The notes under the pieces: generated by a model
Told to the model about the DNA's origin: nothing
Database searches by the model: none
What the model saw: the letters and a program-made list of their open reading frames with translations, nothing else
Made by a program: the position numbers and the translations under genes
From: AC-32 sp036522595
GTDB lineage: Bacteria > Actinomycetota > Thermoleophilia > Gaiellales > Gaiellaceae
Assembly (NCBI GenBank): GCA_036522595.1
Contig: DATDFL010000309.1
Location: forward strand, 1-15,543
Length of the DNA stretch: 15,543 nt
Direction of reading: 5' to 3'
Shown here: piece after piece, positions 12,942 to 15,543 of the stretch
Layout: each line of letters opens with the position of its first letter
Numbering within the stretch: position 1 is the stretch's first letter

Positions 12942-14368
12942 GCGACGAGCGCCTTCCGGTCGAGCTTGCCGGACGGCGTCTTCGGCAGATCGTCGACGAA
13001 CACGACCTCGCGCGGGTACTTGTGCGGCGAGAGCCGCTCGCGCACGAAGTCCTGGAGGGCCTGCTTCTCGACCGGCTGCCGAACGACAACGTACGCCCGC
13101 GGGATCGTGAGCCCGTTCTGCGGCGCGCCGACGACCGCGCACTCGACCACGTCCGGATGGCCGACGAGGCAGTGCTCGATCTCGGCCGGGGCGACCCAGA
13201 TCCCGCCGACCTTGATCAGGTCGTCCACGCGGCCGCGGTACCAGAAGAACCCGTCCTCGTCGCGCTCGAAGAGATCGCCCGTGCGCACGGTGTCGCCGTC
13301 GAAGGTGCGCGCCGTCTTCTCCTCGTCGCCCCAGTAGTAGAGCGCCGCGGTGTCGCCCGTGACGAGAAGCTCGCCGGCCTCGCCGAGCTCGGCTTCGTAG
13401 CCCGGGACGAGCTCGCCGGTCGATCCGGCACGTGCTCGGCCGGGCCGGTTCGAGATGTAGATGTGGTACAGCTCGGACGAGCCGATCCCGTCGAGCACCT
13501 CGACGCCGAAGGTGTCGAGCCAGCGGTCGTGCAGGTCGCGCGGGAGCGCCTCGCCGGCCGAGGTGCAGAAGCGCAGGCAGCTCAGGTCCTGCGAGGCCGC
13601 GTCCGGATGGTTCAGCATCTGGGCCATCATCGTCGGGACGTTGACGAGGATCGTCGGGCGGTGCTGGGCGATCAGCTCGAAGATCCGCTCGGGCGTCGAA
13701 CGATCGGGGAAGACGATGCCGGCCGCGCCGACGCCGAATGGATACAGCGCCGTCAGGTCGCGGGCGTAGCCGAAGAAGAGCTTCGGCACGGGCAGCACGA
13801 CGTCGTCCTCGCGGATGCCAAGCACCCCCTGCGCGTACCACTCGTTGCTCAGCACAGGGCTGTGCACGGGGTGGACTGCCCCCTTCGGCTGGCCCGTGCT
13901 GCCGGTGGTGAACTTCCAGAGCGCGATGTCGTCCTTCGTCGTCGGCGCCGGTTCGAGCTCATCTGAGACGTCTTGCAGGAACTCCGTGTCCACGACGAGC
14001 ACCTGCCGTTCGCCCGCGACCTCCCGGATTGCGGGCTCCGTGCTCTCGTCCACCACGACGACCTTCGCGTCGGTGTACTCGATGTAGTACGCGTAGTCCT
14101 TCGGCTGGAGGAACGTGTACGCCTCGGCCGTGACCGCGCCGATCTTCTGGGCGCCGTACCAGAGCGCGACGAATTCGACCGAGTCGGCGAGGACGAGGAG
14201 CACCCGGTCCTGCGCGCGCACGCCCAGCTCGCGGAAGAGGTTGCCGCAGCGGTTGGTGAGGCGCGCGAGCTCGGCATACGTCGTCGGCCCCGTCGGACCG
14301 ATGAGCGCGACGCGGTCGCCGCGGCCCTCGTCGACGTTGCGGTCGACGAACTGCGTCGCGAGATTCAA
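12938..14368 (-). CDS. Benzoate-type (probably 2-aminobenzoate) CoA ligase
   Basis: A 476-residue ANL-superfamily AMP-forming acyl-CoA synthetase of the benzoate-CoA ligase family; it activates an aromatic acid with ATP and CoA. Motifs: P-loop FTTGSTGQPKGAVHP (153-167), LFFGYARDLTALYPF (197-211), DGIGSSELYHIYISNRPG (293-310), the hinge region YRGRVDDLIKVGG (377-389) and the catalytic lysine Lys468 in TPSGKLDRKAL. GIGSSELYHIYISNRPG is highly typical of benzoate/2-aminobenzoate ligases. Because kynureninase in the same operon makes anthranilate, 2-aminobenzoate is the likely substrate; benzoate or salicylate remain alternatives. TTG start, overlapping the creatininase-family stop as TTGA. Confidence 0.88.
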   Translation of the reverse strand: MNLATQFVDRNVDEGRGDRVALIGPTGPTTYAELARLTNRCGNLFRELGVRAQDRVLLVLADSVEFVALWYGAQKIGAVTAEAYTFLQPKDYAYYIEYTDAKVVVVDESTEPAIREVAGERQVLVVDTEFLQDVSDELEPAPTTKDDIALWKFTTGSTGQPKGAVHPVHSPVLSNEWYAQGVLGIREDDVVLPVPKLFFGYARDLTALYPFGVGAAGIVFPDRSTPERIFELIAQHRPTILVNVPTMMAQMLNHPDAASQDLSCLRFCTSAGEALPRDLHDRWLDTFGVEVLDGIGSSELYHIYISNRPGRARAGSTGELVPGYEAELGEAGELLVTGDTAALYYWGDEEKTARTFDGDTVRTGDLFERDEDGFFWYRGRVDDLIKVGGIWVAPAEIEHCLVGHPDVVECAVVGAPQNGLTIPRAYVVVRQPVEKQALQDFVRERLSPHKYPREVVFVDDLPKTPSGKLDRKALVA

Positions 14369-15048
14369 GCGGCCACCTCGCGGATCAGCTCGACGAGCAG
14401 GTCCGTGAGCGTCTCGAAGGTCTTGCGGCCCTCGTCGGCGGTCGACTCGGCCGGCGCGCCGCAGTACGCCTGCTCCATTCCCATCGCCAGGAAGTCGGTC
14501 TGGCCGGCGCGAATCGCAGCGGGCATGTCCACGTGCCGCTCTTCGAGCGTCGTCATGCGGTCGGCGTGGACGAGCTCCGGCCGGTCGGCGAGCACGAGCG
14601 AGGTCTCGTACCGGCCCGCGTGGCAGGAGCCCGAGCGGAACTCGTCGGTCAGCCGCTCCGCGTTCGCGCGCCGGGTGAGCTCGAGCAGCGGCAGGCCGGT
14701 GGAGCGCAGCGTCTCGACCTGCTCCGGCTCGAAGTGGTTGTTGACGAGGACGAGCGTCCCGACGGACTCTGCGATCTCGGTCACCAGCGATCGCAAGGTG
14801 TCCTCGCCGATCGACACCGTTCCGGGAAACGCGCCCGCGTAGCGCGTGACGCCGTAGTGCACCGGCGGCAGGACGAGGACTGGGATCTCGCCCTCGAGGC
14901 GTTCCGCCGCCCGGTGGCAGATGCCTAGCGAGATCAGCGTGTCCGTGACGAGCGGCGCGTGCGGCCCGTGCGGCTCGACTGCGCCGAGCGGCAACAGGTG
15001 CAGCGCGTCGTCCGGGATGTCCGGGTAGGCGAGATAGCCGTAGTTCAC
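14365..15048 (-). CDS. Creatininase-family amidohydrolase (candidate N-formylkynurenine formamidase)
   Basis: A 227-residue metal-dependent amidohydrolase of the creatininase family. PLGAVEPHGPHAPLVTDT gives Glu25, His27 and Asp36, and LVNNHFEPEQ gives His105 and Glu107. These correspond to the five binuclear metal ligands of creatininase, although NNHFE replaces the usual NGHYE or NGHGG. FPGTVSIGEDTL and HAGRYETSLVL are also family segments. The family includes creatininase and ArfB, a formamide deformylase. Since the operon has tryptophan dioxygenase and kynureninase but no recognised KynB, formyl removal from N-formylkynurenine is an attractive role (inference). Alternatives are hydrolysis of a ring-derived amide or a maintenance function. 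GTG start, GTGA overlap with the flavin enzyme gene. Confidence 0.82.
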   Translation of the reverse strand: MNYGYLAYPDIPDDALHLLPLGAVEPHGPHAPLVTDTLISLGICHRAAERLEGEIPVLVLPPVHYGVTRYAGAFPGTVSIGEDTLRSLVTEIAESVGTLVLVNNHFEPEQVETLRSTGLPLLELTRRANAERLTDEFRSGSCHAGRYETSLVLADRPELVHADRMTTLEERHVDMPAAIRAGQTDFLAMGMEQAYCGAPAESTADEGRKTFETLTDLLVELIREVAA

Positions 15049-15543
15049 GCTGGAACCTCCCCTCGCAACCGAGTCGGCCGGAGAGGCCGTTCGATCTCGG
15101 TCTCCGGGAGATCGAGGAGGACGAGGTCGGCGCGGCCGGCGGCGACGATGGTGTTCGCCTCGTCGAGCGTCGTCAGGTAGCCGCCGACGATCGTGGGCAC
15201 GCGCGCCTCGTTGCGCACACGGTCACTGAGCGCGGTCAGGAAGCCGCGGCGGTACTCGGGGCGGTCGTCGTGGATCGTCTGGCCGGCCTCGACGTGGATC
15301 AGGTCGCAGCCGTTCGCGACGAGCTCCCGCGCGATCGCGATCCCGTCGCCGACGGTGTTGCCGCGCGGATGCCAGTCGGTGACCGAGAGCCGCACCGCGA
15401 GCGGGCCCGCCCAGGCCGCGCGCACGACCTCGAGCACGCGCAGCGGGAAGCGCAGCCGGTCGGCCTCGTCGTTCGTGAGCGGCGACAGGTAGCTGCCGAG
15501 CAGGTAGCCGTGGGCCATGTCGAGCTCCAGCACCTCCGCGCGC
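15045..15543 (-). CDS. Old yellow enzyme-like FMN oxidoreductase C-terminus (2-aminobenzoyl-CoA monooxygenase/reductase-like), partial
   Basis: The last 165 codons of a gene that continues past the right edge. It opens with RAEVLELDMAHGYLLGSYL, the DMAHGYLL(S/A)-SPLTN segment of old yellow enzyme TIM barrels, and continues with RLSVTDWHPRGNT, CDLIHVEAGQTI, SDRVRNEARVPTIVGG and NTIVAAGRADLVLL (FMN phosphate region). This wording is closest, from memory, to the reductase half of 2-aminobenzoyl-CoA monooxygenase/reductase and 'bifunctional salicylyl-CoA 5-hydroxylase/oxidoreductase' proteins. Those have a flavin monooxygenase half in front. The usual YGGSLENR loop after SPLTN is absent (SPLTNDEADRLRFPL). 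Whether a monooxygenase half is fused upstream cannot be seen. Confidence 0.75.
   Translation of the reverse strand, partial: RAEVLELDMAHGYLLGSYLSPLTNDEADRLRFPLRVLEVVRAAWAGPLAVRLSVTDWHPRGNTVGDGIAIARELVANGCDLIHVEAGQTIHDDRPEYRRGFLTALSDRVRNEARVPTIVGGYLTTLDEANTIVAAGRADLVLLDLPETEIERPLRPTRLRGEVPA

Noticed and set aside
12942..13841. 300-codon upstream extension of the SDR frame
   Set aside because: It is the out-of-frame shadow of the CoA ligase gene. GTG 12941 gives the correct Rossmann N-terminus and a GTGA overlap.
14365..15048. Annotation as creatinine amidohydrolase
   Set aside because: Only family membership is supported. The pathway context has nothing to do with creatinine and the NNHFE segment differs from the usual motif.

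Overview
The window is very GC-rich and densely packed. It has GTG and TTG starts, several apparently leaderless genes and many 4-bp gene overlaps. The small protein at the left edge, the aldehyde dehydrogenase, the GreA and the benzoate-CoA-ligase-type enzyme resemble proteins of soil Actinobacteria, most likely of the Thermoleophilia type (Gaiellales/Solirubrobacterales). That placement is my inference from protein resemblance and base composition. I see no insertion sequence, phage gene or CRISPR array, and no gene-free stretch above 300 bases.

Left part (1-8061), mostly housekeeping genes. From the left edge come a small charged protein (with a 40-bp direct repeat running off the edge), an aldehyde dehydrogenase, a GNAT acetyltransferase, a stand-alone NIF3-insert-type protein coupled to RNase HI, tRNA-Gly(GCC), and a fused cyclic-nucleotide-binding/flavin oxidoreductase. 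A DEAD-box RNA helicase, a hemolysin III/PAQR membrane protein, a cupin-TPR protein and GreA follow. Five protein genes here have a TANNNT hexamer 6-7 nt before the start codon, which suggests leaderless transcripts. The helicase and cupin genes have Shine-Dalgarno sequences instead.

Right part (8058 to the right edge), the most interesting region. Nine consecutive minus-strand genes form one operon that continues past the window. In transcription order they are: a flavin (old yellow enzyme-like) oxidoreductase C-terminus, a creatininase-family amidohydrolase, a benzoate/2-aminobenzoate-type CoA ligase, an SDR dehydrogenase, a crotonase, a RidA-family protein, an acyl-CoA dehydrogenase, tryptophan 2,3-dioxygenase and kynureninase. 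Every junction overlaps, seven by NTGA and one by 8 bp.

Read as a pathway (inference): KynA opens tryptophan to N-formylkynurenine. A formamidase, for which the creatininase-family protein is the only candidate in view, gives kynurenine. KynU releases anthranilate and alanine. The ligase makes 2-aminobenzoyl-CoA. The flavin enzyme at the right edge resembles the C-terminal half of 2-aminobenzoyl-CoA monooxygenase/reductase and would dearomatise it. RidA, the crotonase, the SDR and the acyl-CoA dehydrogenase would deaminate, open and oxidise the ring. The window thus appears to encode much of an aerobic, CoA-dependent tryptophan catabolic route in a single transcription unit. The unusual RidA (no catalytic Arg or Glu), the D-type crotonase and the creatininase as possible formamidase are its most testable novelties.
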